A stretch of DNA of 64,000 nt from the NCBI RefSeq assembly GCF_018294505.1, contig NC_057807.1, positions 163,256,304 to 163,320,303 of the forward strand, in the 5' to 3' direction. The position numbers and the translations under genes were made by a program. The notes beneath the pieces were generated by a model. That model made no database searches and was not told the DNA's origin. It saw only the letters and a program-made list of their open reading frames with translations. Source of the DNA: Triticum aestivum. Its lineage: Eukaryota > Streptophyta > Magnoliopsida > Poales > Poaceae. This document shows positions 8,522-20,384 of this stretch, one piece after another (the stretch's first letter is position 1; the number at the start of each line of letters is the position of its first letter).

Positions 8522-11500
8522 ATGGATGGGTCTACTATTAGGAGTATTAGACATAGAGTGCCTATTCTTGATGGAGTGTATTTTCATGAGTGGAAAAATG
8601 AGATGCTTGTTATTTTCAATCAATATCATTTTAACAAGTACATTGCTAGTCCTTGTGCACCTTATGTTGATCCTATGCATCCTACCCATGATGAGTCAAT
8701 TGACATGATTAGGAATCTTAGAACTGTCGATCTTATCATTAGAGGATTGCCTAGAAAATTGATTGGATGTTTGCCTACTTTTAAGTGTGCCTACACCATA
8801 TGGAAATTTCTTGAGGAATGATTTCCAGATTATTCCTTGAAAAATCTTGATGAAATTCTCCGTAAGTCTATTGCCTTGAGTAAGATGAATACTAGTGATC
8901 CTATGTTTGGTGATCGTCTATTTGAGCTTACAAACCTTATGCGTGCCAAAGGAAATGTTGGTATCATTAGTGACATTATTTCCGAAGCTATAAAAATTCA
9001 TAAGCAAGATTATCAAACTCATTCTAATGAATCGCCCTCTCTAGGACTTGATCCACCACATGACGATGTTGAACATGGATACTATGATGAGGATGATGAT
9101 AGTGACTTCGATCTTGATGATGCAATGAGACACTTTGGTCTTATCGCAAATCTTCGAGGATATATGTTAGGAGGAAAGGAATGGGTTCTTGATAGTGGAT
9201 GTACCGATCACATGACCGGAGATAAAGACATGTTCCGTGAGCTTGCTGATAATGATAGTCCTCGAAAGTATGTCACTTTCGGTGACAACTCAAAGGGTAA
9301 GGTGGTTGGCCTTGGTAAGGTTTCCATATCACATGATAGCTCCATACAAAATGTCATGCTCGTTGAAATCTCTTGGTTACAACTTACTTTCAGTATCTAG
9401 ACTTGCTGATTTCGGTTTCAATGTTCTATTTACTAAAGTAGATTGCCAAGTGTTTCGTCGAGATAATCATAAAATGGTCTTTATAGGTGTGCGTAGAGGT
9501 GATCTATACATTGTTGATTTCACTAAAAAGGCTCAACCTAAAACTTGCTTCATTGCTAAATCCTCAAAAGGTTGGTTATGGCATAGACGACTTGGTCATG
9601 TTGGTATGCGAAACCTTGACAAGCTTATTGAAGGAAATCATATCCTTGGAGTTAACGATGTCATATGTGATAAGGATAGACTTTGCAGCGCTTGTCAGGC
9701 AGGTAAACAGGTTGGAGAAAGGCATCCTGTGAAGAACATCATGACCACAAGGAGGCCACTCGAGCTACTCCACATGGATCTTTTTGGTCCCAACTCGTAC
9801 AAGAGTCTCGGTGGAAATTCTTTTGGTCTTGTTATAGTTGATGATTTTTCCAGATTTACGTGGGTGTTCTTTCTCGATGATAAATCGCAGGTCCAAAAGA
9901 TCTTCAAAAACTTCGCTAGGAAGGCCCAAAATCAATTTGAAGTGAAGATCAAGAAGGTTCACAGCGACAACAGAATGGAGTTCAAGAACGCAAATGTGGA
10001 CACCTTTCTTGACGAAGAAGGGATTTCACACGAGTTCTCGGCTACGTACACACCTCAACAAAACGGAGTTGTTGAGAGGAAGAACCGGACACTCATTAAA
10101 ATGGAGAGAACGATGCTTGATGAGTACAAGACGCCAAAGCACTTTTGGGCAGAAGCGGTTGAGATAGCTTGTCATGCAACAAATCGCTTGTATCTTCACA
10201 AGCTACTCGGCAAGATGGCAAACGAGCTCCTCACCGGTAACAAACCCCAAGTTGGATACTTTCGAGTATTCGGCTCAAAGTGCTACATTCTTGATAAGCA
10301 TCATCGCTCTAAATTTGCTCCTAAATCTCATGAAGGTTTCCTACTAGGTTATGGCTCAAACTCTCACACTTACCGTGTCTACAACAATTTCACCCAAAAG
10401 GTTGAAGAAACGGTAGATGTGAAGTTTGATGAATCTAACGGCTCGCAAGTAGACCAATTGCCAATTGATGTAGGTGACAAAGATCCTTCGGAAGCAATCC
10501 AAGACTTGGCTATTGGCAAGGTTCCGTCCAACGGAGGTGAAGGAGAGTACCTCGTCCGTCCAAGTGGAAGCTTCTACTTCACGACAAGGTGAACCAAGAG
10601 TTGATACGGAAGCATCCACAAGTGGGACACACCAAGATGAAGAAAACGAGGAAGTGCATCAAGATGAACGTCAACAACTCCTTCTCCACCACGACAAGAG
10701 AACGACAACGCCAACAATGAAGAAGGCCAAGAAGAAGAACAAGATGAAGAAGATGTTCAACGAAGACCCAAGCAAAATCTTTCACGAGTTCGAGCAAGAA
10801 TTTGCTAAAGATCATCCCGTCGAGCAAATCTACAATGACATTCAAACCGGGAGAATCACTCGCTCTAAAACTCGTTTAGCTAAGTGAAAACTATTCTTTC
10901 ATCTCTAGCATTGAACCTTTGAAGGTCGAAGAAGCATTGGAAGATCCAGATTGGATAAATGCTATGCATGAAGAGCTTCATAACTTTGAGAGAAATCAAG
11001 TTTGGACATTGGTTGAGAATCCCGACAACAACCACAACGTCATTGGTACCAAATGGGTGTTTCGCAACAAGGAAGATGAAGATGGACAAGTAGTTCGCAA
11101 CAAAGCACGTCTCGTCGCCCAAGGCTACACACAAGTCGAAGGTATGGACTATGGTGAGACTTACGCCCCTGTTGCTAGACTTGAGTCCATTCGCATCTTA
11201 CTTGCCTATGCTAATCATCATGATATCACCTTGTACCAAATGGACATTAAAAGTGCTTTTCTAAATGGTGAAATAGAGGAGGAAGTTTATGTTAAGCAAC
11301 CTCCCGGCTTTGTCAATCCTAAGAAACCCAATCATGTTTACAAACTTCACAAAGCTCTTTATGGTCTTAAACAAGCTCCTAGAGCTTGGTATAAATGCTT
11401 GACCAAGTTCCTTATTGAAAAAGGCTTTGAAATTGGGAAAATTGATTCTACTCTTTTTACTAAAAGGGTTAATGGAGAACTATTTGTGTGCCAAATTTAT

Positions 11501-12448
11501 GTTGATGATATTATATTTGGTTCAACTAACCCTCATTTTAGTGAAAAGTTTGGGAAGCTAATGTCGGAGAAGTTTGAGATGTCTATGATGAGTGAACTCA
11601 AATTCTTTCTTGGGTTGCAAATCAAGCAAACTAAGGAAGGTACCTTTGTTTCTCAAACGAAGTACACCAAGGACTTATTCAAGAAGTTCAATATGCAAGA
11701 ATGCAAAGGTATGACTACACCCATGCCTACTAGTGGACATCTTGACTTGACCAAAGATGGTGAACCGGTTGATCAAAAGGTTTATCGCTCTATGATTGGT
11801 TCATTGTTATATCTATGTGCTTCACGTCCCGATATCATGCTAAGTGTGTGCATGTGTGCACGATATCAAGCTGCTCCTAAAGAATGTCATCTTAAGGCCG
11901 TGAAAAGGATAGTGAGATACTTAATCCATACACCAAACTTTGGCATTTGGTATCCTAAGAGGGCCTCTTTCGATCTTGTTGGCTACTCCGACTCGGACTA
12001 TGCCGAAGACAAGGTTGATAGAAATTCCACTTCGGGTACTTGTCAATTTCTTGGTAGATCTCTTGTGTCTTGGTCCTCCAAGAAACAAAACTCGGTATCC
12101 TTATCCACTGCCGAAGCGGAATACATTGCCGCCGGTTCATGTTGTGCTCAGTTACTTTGGATGAACCAAACTCTTAAAGATTATGGGATATATGTGAAAC
12201 ATGTTCCATTGCTTTGTGACAATGAAAGTGCTATCAAAATTGGTCATAATCCTATGCAACATTTCCGAACTAAGCATATTGAAGTCCGTCATCATTTCAT
12301 TCGAGATCATGTTGCTAAGGGTGACATTGATCTTAAGCATGTTCGCACCAAAAAGCAATTAGCGGATATATTCACTAAACCTCTTGATGAGAAAGTGTTT
12401 TGCAGGTTAAGAGGAGAATTGAACATAATTGATGCTTCAAACTTGTAG
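8522..12448 (+). pseudogene. Copia-C gag-pol polyprotein, broken
   Basis: The first ATG after the primer site is 8522 (MDGSTIRSIRHRVPIL). Gag is short and I see no CCHC zinc knuckle. Protease: WVLDSGCTDHMTG at about 9183. Integrase: HHCC finger (HRRLGHVG ... CSACQAGK) at 9570-9710, core aspartates in HMDLFGP and HSDNRMEF, catalytic Glu in NGVVERKNRT. Reverse transcriptase from about 10919, with [27 protein letters not shown] and [11 protein letters not shown]. RNase [14 protein letters not shown] and [12 protein letters not shown]. Stop at 12446-12448. Breaks: TGA at 8819, a +1 insertion near 9373, a frameshift between about 10474 and 10590 in the linker, and stops plus a frameshift at 10885-10915. 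The RT/RNase H part (10919-12448) is open over about 510 codons. It needed an intact polyprotein to move and now cannot by itself. Confidence 0.9.
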
Positions 12449-14445
12449 TAGAAACTCCATTGGATACATGCAATACATGAGCTTATTCCTAATCCTTGAT
12501 ATCTCTCTTATGATGGAACTCTTATGTCTTGGATATATTTGTATGTTGCATGTTATCTAACCCATGTAGGTACTTGGATGAATCTAATTCCATAAGGTTG
12601 TAACCTACTCATATCTTGAGCAATCTCTACATCACCAAGTCTCCACACAAGGTCGTTGAAGCCAAGGAAGCACAAAACCATTTAAACATATCCTTTGACA
12701 AATTCTATGTTGAGCTTCATGATTGTCATTGTTGGATACACAAGTGCTCTTCCTTGCACGAACTAACCCTTGTAGGTAGATGGACTCAAATTCCAAGTGG
12801 TGCTCCAAATTCTTGATGAGCTACGTCAACCTTAAGCAACCCACACAAGTTCAACTACATGGACAACACCACCAACCAAGGTATGTTATTCCATCTTAGA
12901 GAAGCTTTACTCCAAGTCATGAGCTAAAGCAACTCGACAAGATGTGAATACATCAAGATGCTTAAACGAAAAATGGCAACCCCATTTTGAGCTTAAACGA
13001 TGAGTATGACCTATGATCAAGTGATCTCACTTGACTCCTAAGTCAATATACTCTAACATAGGTGACTTTGTCGCCGACCATCTCTAGATGAAGTTCTCTT
13101 GTGTTCTTTTCTGTGTTTTTGCATTTGTCTCATGCATATTTGTTTCCCCTTTCAAAAAAAACTTCATCTAGATTTCTTTCTGTTTGTCTGCATTTTCTGC
13201 ATTCCATTTCATTGCACATCTTTCAGTAAATTCCTTGCAAATCCTTGTGAGATCTTACTAGTCTAAGTGAGCTGAGGTGACAAGTGTTTTCTCTGAACTG
13301 AACTCAGTTTCACCGATTGGTTATTTTTGGCCCAGCCGAATCCTTCGGTCCAACCGAAGCAACTCACTCGGTGCCACCGATTTCACAACAGGAAAAACAG
13401 TTTGCCACTTATTCTGTGTTTCTTCTGATCCAGCTCCACTCAATGAATCTTGTCCTCTACAAGCATCACATTTTTATCATTGCTTTGTTCTGTGTCTCAA
13501 GGACCAAACCCATTCGACAGATTCCAGAAGACCCTTCTTGGAAATTGATGTCAAAGGGGGAGAGAGAACATCAAAGCTTATCATTTAGAGAGAGCATCAA
13601 AGCTTATCACCTTCCTTCTTAAGGGGGAGAGAGAGACCTTCTAGGGAGAGACCCTCAAAAGAAGAGAGAGATCTCCAGGGGGAGAGGATACTTAAGTAGA
13701 AAGTATTTCTCAAGGATCCCAGATGCTTGGTGTTCAAGAGGAGAGATGTCCACATGTCTTCTTGAGGGGAGAGACATGTTCATATATTTTGTTATGCTTA
13801 TTTGCATTAGCATACATTAGCTCTGATCATCATTCATATCTTTCAGGTCTATTTTCTTTCAGCTCTGATTTTCTGTTCCCTATCTTCTCCCAGTATCCCA
13901 TGTTAGATTCAGGGGGAGCAAGACATCTAAGGGAAAGAGATCATTTAAATTCATTGCATATCTTTACTCTTGGGGACATGTCTAATCCAATGTGGTACTT
14001 AGTACTCACTCTCTACATGTCATCCTAGTCTTGGTATTCTTGTGGTTTCTTCTGTTTGCTCTGGCTAGTAGATGCATCTGTGTTATCTAACCTTGTTTAC
14101 ACAGGTTCATTTCATCCTAAGACAACTCAGGACTACAAGGTAAGTATATGCATCACAATCATGTGTATGAGGAATTCTTGCTGATGTACATACTGTTTGC
14201 AAGAAGACTCATGAGCATGAAGGTATTTCCTTTAATATCCTTTGCTCTGATGCATATGGCCAAGATACATGTAACACATTGCCTGCTCTATCTTGTTTAT
14301 GATCTCACATGCTTCTCTATTCCATATTCACATGATTGCATACATGTAGGGGGAGCCTATGTTTGTTACATGTCTTTCCAAAGCTTTACTTGCTACTCTT
14401 TATATCTTTATCTAAAGCTTTGATGTATGTTGCCATCAATTACCA
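12449..14445 (+). other. Copia-C 3' non-coding region between RNase H and 3' LTR
   Basis: About 2 kb without a convincing ORF. SIRE-lineage elements often have an envelope-like ORF here; I see none. The distinctive feature is a series of purine tracts, GGGGGAGAGAGA or close variants, at about 13555, 13622, 13677, 13765, 13910 and 14348. They resemble the true polypurine tract at the 3' LTR. The segment 13300-13390 again carries TTTCACCGATTGG and CCACCGATTTC motifs like those in the LTR. Confidence 0.65.
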
Positions 14446-14458
14446 AAAAGGGGGAGAT
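14446..14458 (+). promoter_or_regulatory. Copia-C polypurine tract
   Basis: AAAAAGGGGGAGAT lies directly before the 3' LTR start at 14459. It would prime plus-strand DNA synthesis. Confidence 0.85.
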
Positions 14459-16136
14459 TGAAAGCACAAGTGCTCCCTAGTTGGTTTTGGTAATTAATGT
14501 CAACATATCTCTTGTTGGACTAACACTTTTATCTAGTATGTTTCAGACAAGTTCAACAATGGAGTGGCATGGACTAAAGGATTTGGGAACTCCTTCAAGA
14601 TGCTAAGGACAAAGGATTGGCTCAAGCTTCAAGCTCAAGACTCTTCATTTTATATTTTAGTGATCCAAGATCACATTGAGTGTATAGGGAAAGCCAATAC
14701 TATCAAGGAGGGATGAGGTGTTGCTTAATGAGCCTCTTGCTTTCAAGTGCTTTGTGATATGCTCCAAAACCCTCAACTACTTTCCCACTTCCACAAATGA
14801 CCTAAACCTAAAGCCAAACTCGGTCCCACCGATCTTCCTATCCGGCGCCACCGAGTTCAAATGTCATAGCCACTGCCACAAACCCTAAGCAAATCGGTCT
14901 CACCGATAGGGATCTCGGTCTCACCGAGATGGGATTGTAATCTCTTGTGTATGTCCATTAGCAAAATCGGTCTCACCGAGTTTGAGCAATCGGTACTACC
15001 GAGATTACAATGCAAACTCTCTGGTAACCTATTACCAAAATCGGTCTCACCGAGTTTGAGTAATCGGTCCCACCGAGTCTGCCTGACCAACTCTCTGGTT
15101 AGCTAATTACCAAATCGGTCTCACCGAGTTTGTGTAATCGGTCTTACCGAGATTATGTTATGCCCTAACCCTAACCATATCGGTCTCATCGAGTTGCGTT
15201 TCGGTCCCACCGAAAATCCTAACGGTCACATTATTTGCTGAATCGGTCTGACCGAGTTTAACGATTCGGTCCCACCGAGTTTGGTAGATTGTGTGTAACG
15301 GTTAGATTTTGTGTGGACGCTATATATACCCCTCCACCTCCTCTTCATTCGTGGAGAGAGCCATCAGACTGAACCTACACTTCCAGCATACATTTTCTGA
15401 GAGAGAACTACCTACTCATGTGTTGAGACTAAGATATTCCATTCCTACTATATGAATCTTGATCTCTAGCCTTCCCCAAGTTGCTTTCCACTCAAATCTT
15501 CTTTCCACCAGATCCAAACCCATTGAGAGAGAGTTGAGTGTTGGGGAGACTATCATTTGAAGCACAAGAGCAAGGAGTTCATCATCAACGCACCATTTGT
15601 TACTTCTTGGAGAGTGGTGTCTCCTAGATTGGCTAGGTGTCACTTGGGAGCCTCCGACAAGATTGTGGAGTTGAACCAAGGAGTTTGTAAGGGCAAGGAG
15701 ATCGCCTACTTCATGAAGATCTACCGCTAGTGAGGCAAGTCCTTCGTGGGCGACGACCATGGTGGGATAGACAAGGTTGCTTCTTCGTGGACGCTTCTTG
15801 GGTGGAGCCCTCCATGGACTCACGCAGCCGTTACCCTTCGTGGGTTGAAGTCTCCATCAACGTGGATGTACGATAGCACCATCTATCGGAACCACGCCAA
15901 AAACATCCGTGTCTCCAATTGCGTTTGAATCCTCCAAACCCTTCCCTTTACTTTATTGCAAGTTGCATGCTTTACTTTCCGCTGCTCATATACTCTTGCA
16001 TGCTTGCTTGATATGTATTGTGAATGTTGAAATTGTGCCTAAACTCCACTTAAACTTAAAGAAACTTAAAAACTGCAACTTTGGTACTTAGTGTCTAATC
16101 ACCCCCCCTCTAGACACCTCTTCTCAAGGTCGTACA
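14459..16136 (+). repeat. Copia-C 3' LTR
   Basis: Same ends and length as the 5' LTR (TGAAAGCAC to AAGGTCGTACA). The paired CGGTCTCACCGAG motifs are preserved, several of them in better agreement than in the 5' LTR. Confidence 0.92.
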
Positions 16137-16399
16137 CTGTGTCAACGGGAACTGGGTGTCTATCTGCTGGGGTTGGGGTTAGAAGGGGTGTACCTAGTTC
16201 TCTGTCCAACTAGGTAGGGTTACAATCTGCATGAGTGTGGGTTATGTGTGGTGGGGCTGGTTCTTGGGCAAGTATAATCATGGTTCTATCTGCATCGACA
16301 GGTAGCACGATCTTTTCTGAAGACCGTGTTTTTACTCCCACAGATACTGCCATCACTCCCTCCAATTGAAATGGCTAATAAACAAGAAAAGTAATTGAA

Positions 16400-16960
16400 T
16401 GTACAGACATTGTAAGATAGACAGGTGCAATGGATAGTAGGGAAGAAAACAGGGCATGAAATAATTCACATTTATGTTGTCTAAGCAAACAGAATAGCAT
16501 GACATAATTTCACATATATGATGGCTAATTAAACAGGATAGCATGACACAATTTCACATGTATGATGGCTAACTAAACAGGATAGAATGACATACTTCAA
16601 AATATGATGACTATGTAAATAGGATGACATGATATAACTATACGATGTGTCTATTAAAGTGGTTGGCCTGCCATAAATCACAAACATGTCGTCGATGGAA
16701 ACATGATGGCATGATACAATTCACGGATAGAATGACATAATTTAAAATATGATGACTATGTAAACAGGATGAGATGATATAACTATATTATGTCTTTAGA
16801 AAATGGGTTGGCATACCATAATTCAGATACATGCTTTCTATGTAAACATCATCGCATGACATATTCAAATATATGATTTATATACTAAGGAAGTGAGCAG
16901 AGGGCAATCACATATATGATGTGTCAACTAAGGAGATGGCATTCAATATTGTGTATATGA
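16400..16960. repeat. Short interspersed ATGACATAATTCACATATATG repeats
   Basis: A stretch of AT-rich DNA in which GGCATGATATAATTCACA-like strings recur every 50-80 bp. They are the same intronic motif found in the tandem blocks to the right. No ORF of interest. Confidence 0.5.
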
Positions 16961-16964
16961 TGTA

Positions 16965-18160
16965 AAACTAAGCATTGCAATACAACATATGCATTATATG
17001 AGTAATATAACCCTGCCAAGTTTGAGCATACACCTCAGGGGGATAATAGGACTGGTCATCTGCCTTTGAATCCTCCTCTGAAGAGCTATCTGTAACCAGC
17101 AAGATATCTGCTTCAGCAGGTAGCATTGTCTGCTCTGAAGACCTTGTTTTCACTCCAGATTTCTCCATCACCAATTCAAATGGCTGATGCACAGGAAGAG
17201 CAGTTGAATATACAAACATTGTCGACAAAAGCAATGAGAAATACAAAAAAAGGACGGCATATGATATAATTCACATATATGACGCTTGCCTAAATAGCAT
17301 GGCATTGCATAATTCACATGCATAATGCCTTGCAACAAGATAACATTGCATAATTCACATATATAATGTCTTGCAACAAGATGGCATTGCATAATTCACA
17401 TATATGGTAATTAGACACTAAACAGGTGGCATTCACACAAAGCATGTCTAAACTAAGCAAATGACATAGTAATGCAAGATACCATACGCACGGTATGAGC
17501 AACATAACCCTGCCAAGTTAGGGCATGCACGTCGGGGGAGGGGGGATATGACTGGTCATCTGTCTCTGAATCCTCCTCTGAGGAGCTATCGGTAACCAGC
17601 AAGACATGCGCTTCGTCAAATAGCATTGTCTATTCTGAAGACCTCGTTTCCACTCCAGATTTTTCCATGACCATGCCGAATATCTGATGCACAGGAAGAG
17701 TAATTGAATGTACTAAAATTGTTGACAAATTTAACACGTAATAAAAAAATGATGGCATGATATAATTCACATATAAGATGACTGGCTAACCAGGGTGGCA
17801 TTGCAAAATTCACATATATGATGCCTGGCTAAACAAGATGGCATTGCATGATTCACATATACGATAAAGAAACTAAACAGATGGCATTGACACAAAGCAT
17901 GTCTAAACTAAGCATATGACATCTTTAATGTATACAGTAAGCAATGCAAGGCACCATATGCATGATATTACCAACATCAGCATGCCAAGTTAGAGCGAAG
18001 ACCTCATGGGGTAAATAGGAGTGGTCTTCTCCTTCTGAATCCCCCTCTGAACAGTTATCTTCCTCTTGATTACGATCCGAAATGGGTGGAGGGGGCTGCC
18101 TTTGCGCCCACCATGGAATGACGTCTGCATGAAATTTTATTGCCACGCACGGCTTGTCTC
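16965..18160. repeat. Tandem triplication of an approximately 480-bp exon-intron block
   Basis: Blocks begin near 16965, 17466 and 17934. Each runs: AATGCAA, a CAT(A/G)TGCA-like string, CCTGCCAAGTT, exon with GAATCCTCCTCTGA and GTAACCAGCAAGA, CTGATGCACAGGAAGAG, then several ATGGCATTGCATAATTCACA repeats, ending AAAGCATGTCTAAACTAAGC. The third block diverges after the exon. A fourth, partial copy of the exon end is at 16280-16400 (TCTGAAGACCGTGTTTTTAC against TCTGAAGACCTTGTTTTCAC). Confidence 0.75.
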
Positions 18161-19819
18161 TTTTGCTCTACATGATCAGTTCCATTGTGTACAATAACTG
18201 GCATGCATAGGAATAAAACATAGTGAGATTATGTAAGGAGTGCATGCACAAATCCAGAGTGATGGTAGCAAACTGTGGATAGACCCAAAACCAATGATAG
18301 CAGACAGATAATAGCTTTATTTAAAAAATATAGATAATGACTCCTTTAATGTTTGTTTGCACCCAACATGAAACTCATAGTAGACACCGGAGATTAACCA
18401 GATAGTACTGATTGCTGCCCCAATATGTACCCCACAACCATTTAAAACTCAAGTTTCAACATTAGTTTGGACCTGACTCAGAGTCTAATAGGTGAACATG
18501 ACGATAATGTAGCATGTCATCATATTAAGCAACGCGTAACGTAAGCAGACACGGAAGAGTGCGACCTCTCTTGCAGACTCGTGTAGTCCTCAAGGTCATC
18601 TGCTCAGTTGATGATGGCAATGTAGTTGTCGTGGCTGCCGGTGGCGGGGAAGAAGATATGAGGCGGCGAAAGACAGTCTGGAGAGTGGATCCCTGCTGTG
18701 GTGAACCCTTCCACCGTTGGAGCATGTGAGCTGGGGTGGAACACAACATCGCAGGAGCAGGACAAACCACACAAGGTTTTCTTTTACACATATCTGTAAC
18801 AGAAGTAATTGAGTAAGGGCTTGTTTGAATTTGAGAATTTTAACACAGGATTTAAAACATAGGATTTCTGCCAATCTGGGTGTTTGTTCACAACAATTGT
18901 AAGATCACAGGATGCAAAAAAGCATGGTAAGATTAGGTCAAACCACAAGAAAATGTACGATTATAATGCTATTATGCTACTATCTCTTAGTCTTGTGCTT
19001 AATGAATAGGAATATGAAAAGGAGGAGAAGTGGAAATTAGAATTCCTACGGTTTTTCTTTCAAGGAGACACTAAAGGAACAAATCCTACAGTTTTCCTTT
19101 GCTCCATTCCTTTGCACCAAATTCATGAAAAGTAGTACCATAGGAAACTTTCCAATTCCTATGTTTTCATTCACTTTTCCTTTCAAGCATTGGCGATTCT
19201 AGTAGGCAGGCTTGAGCAAGGAAAATCCTACACTAAAAAATGTTTTTGTGCTACTTCTATTACTTTGGACCCAGGCCACTGCCATACTAGCTCAACTCCC
19301 AGGCCCATCGACAATTGCACAGCTCAAACGCGCACAGATAAATAATGATGGCATTCAAGAGAGTCCATCATGGATAGCTAAGTTACCTGGTACCCGACTG
19401 CTTGTCATATAGTAGGATAAAATAATCGTATTTCCCGTTACTACGAGTGCTCAGTGGACAATATATATAACATGTAGAGTAAAAAAGAGATGCAACAAGT
19501 GTACAACCTCTTTGGCGAAGCCATGTCGATCTTAGCGTGATTGGGTTGGCCGGTGAGGATGCTCCGGCTGACTTGGCTGTCGGAGGAGGGGAAGAAGATC
19601 TTAGGCGTCTGGAGATGGAGCCCGAGGTACTGCTCCGCTATGATGGAGGGTTTCGTCGTTGGAGCAGCTCCGGTGAGTTGTACGATGCCGAGGCTGACGC
19701 AGGACAAGAGAGACAACAAACAACGTTAACCTGAGTGGAATTCTAATAGCATCTCCAATACATGACGTAAAATACATAACCATAAAGTGCTAGTTGTAAA
19801 ATACATCAGCCGCTCATCT

Positions 19820-19921
19820 CTGAACTTAACTATCGAAACTGAATTTAACTGTCGAAACTGAACTTAACTGTCAAAACTGAACTTAACTGTCGAAACTGAA
19901 TTTTGCTGTCAAAATTGAACG
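19820..19921. repeat. 19-bp tandem repeat, about five copies
   Basis: CTGAACTTAACTGTCGAAA and close variants follow one another from 19820 to 19921. Confidence 0.85.
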
Positions 19922-19932
19922 CACTAGCAAGG

Positions 19933-20384
19933 TGAGGCTACACGTCGGTCGACCGACTTTTTCATCTCTGATCAGTCGATTTTGCAGCCATTGGATACGA
20001 AATCAAGGACCTGCGGTTCATCTTCAACCTCCACCCCTCTGAGCCGCCAGCCGCCACCGCCCAAACAGCAGCCCCCCGCCGCCCGCGGCCGGTGGTGCGC
20101 TGCCCCGCCCGCCCCGAAAACACTCCCCACCGCCGGTCCGCCACCGCCCCGGCCATTCCTCTAGGCCCCCCTGTGCTGAGCTTTTTCTCCGGCGATCCCC
20201 ACGCCACCGCCCCGCCACCGCCGGCGACCACCGCCCCCATCATGAACCCTAAGACAGATAGTGGGGTACCTCTCCGGCGAGCCCCCCTCCCCGCTGCGGC
20301 TGGTTCTTCCTTCACCCCGACGAGCCACCCCACCCCCTGAAAATCGGCTGACCCAAAAGGCGATTCAGTCGACTGAAGTGTAGC
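19933..20384. mobile_element. Small GC-rich element with imperfect terminal inverted repeats
   Basis: The left end reads GGCTACACGTCGGTCGACCG and the right end, reverse-complemented, reads AGCTACACTTCAGTCGACTG. Both then lead into TCGATTTTGC- or GCCGATTTTC-like sequence on the inner side. The interior (about 380 bp) is very GC-rich, unlike the flanks, and may be captured coding DNA, but no ORF is persuasive. I could not define a target duplication, so the superfamily is open. Confidence 0.45.

Larger units (their letters stand above)
6790..16136 (+). mobile_element. Ty1-copia LTR retrotransposon Copia-C (SIRE/Maximus-like), complete
   Basis: Two LTRs of 1677 and 1678 bp start TGAAAGCACAAGTGCTCCCT. 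The 5-bp target duplication CTGTG is present at 6785-6789 and 16137-16141. Order is LTR, primer site, gag, protease, integrase, reverse transcriptase, RNase H, about 2 kb of non-coding DNA with GGGGGAGA tracts, polypurine tract, LTR. Integrase before reverse transcriptase defines Ty1-copia. The RT signature [11 protein letters not shown] and the long 3' spacer point to the SIRE lineage. The element is inserted in an exon of the CACTA-2 minus-strand gene. The coding region carries at least one nonsense codon and three frameshifts. By eye the LTRs differ by about 3 percent over the first 560 bp. Confidence 0.93.
16142..18160 (-). pseudogene. CACTA-2 minus-strand gene, upstream exons
   Basis: The exon interrupted by Copia-C resumes at 16142 (GTPLLTPTPADRHPVPVD in the frame that continues into 6789-6660). 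Upstream are at least three candidate exons encoding Ser/Asp/Glu-rich peptides with the pattern SS(E/G)...EDxSYxPxEVxAxTW: 17180-16985 (SSEEDSKADDQSYYPPEVYA), about 17690-17500, and 18146-17960 (GDSEGEDHSYLPHEVFALTW). Each is preceded on the minus strand by a CATCAG-type acceptor and followed by a GT donor. The repeated exons make this one gene with internal duplications, or duplicated fragments of one gene. I do not recognise the protein; its link to CACTA-2 rests on position and strand. Confidence 0.45.

Noticed and set aside
13723..14423. Possible envelope-like ORF in Copia-C
   Set aside because: ORFs of about 100 codons are short, contain no signal peptide plus coiled-coil or membrane pattern, and lie among purine tracts.
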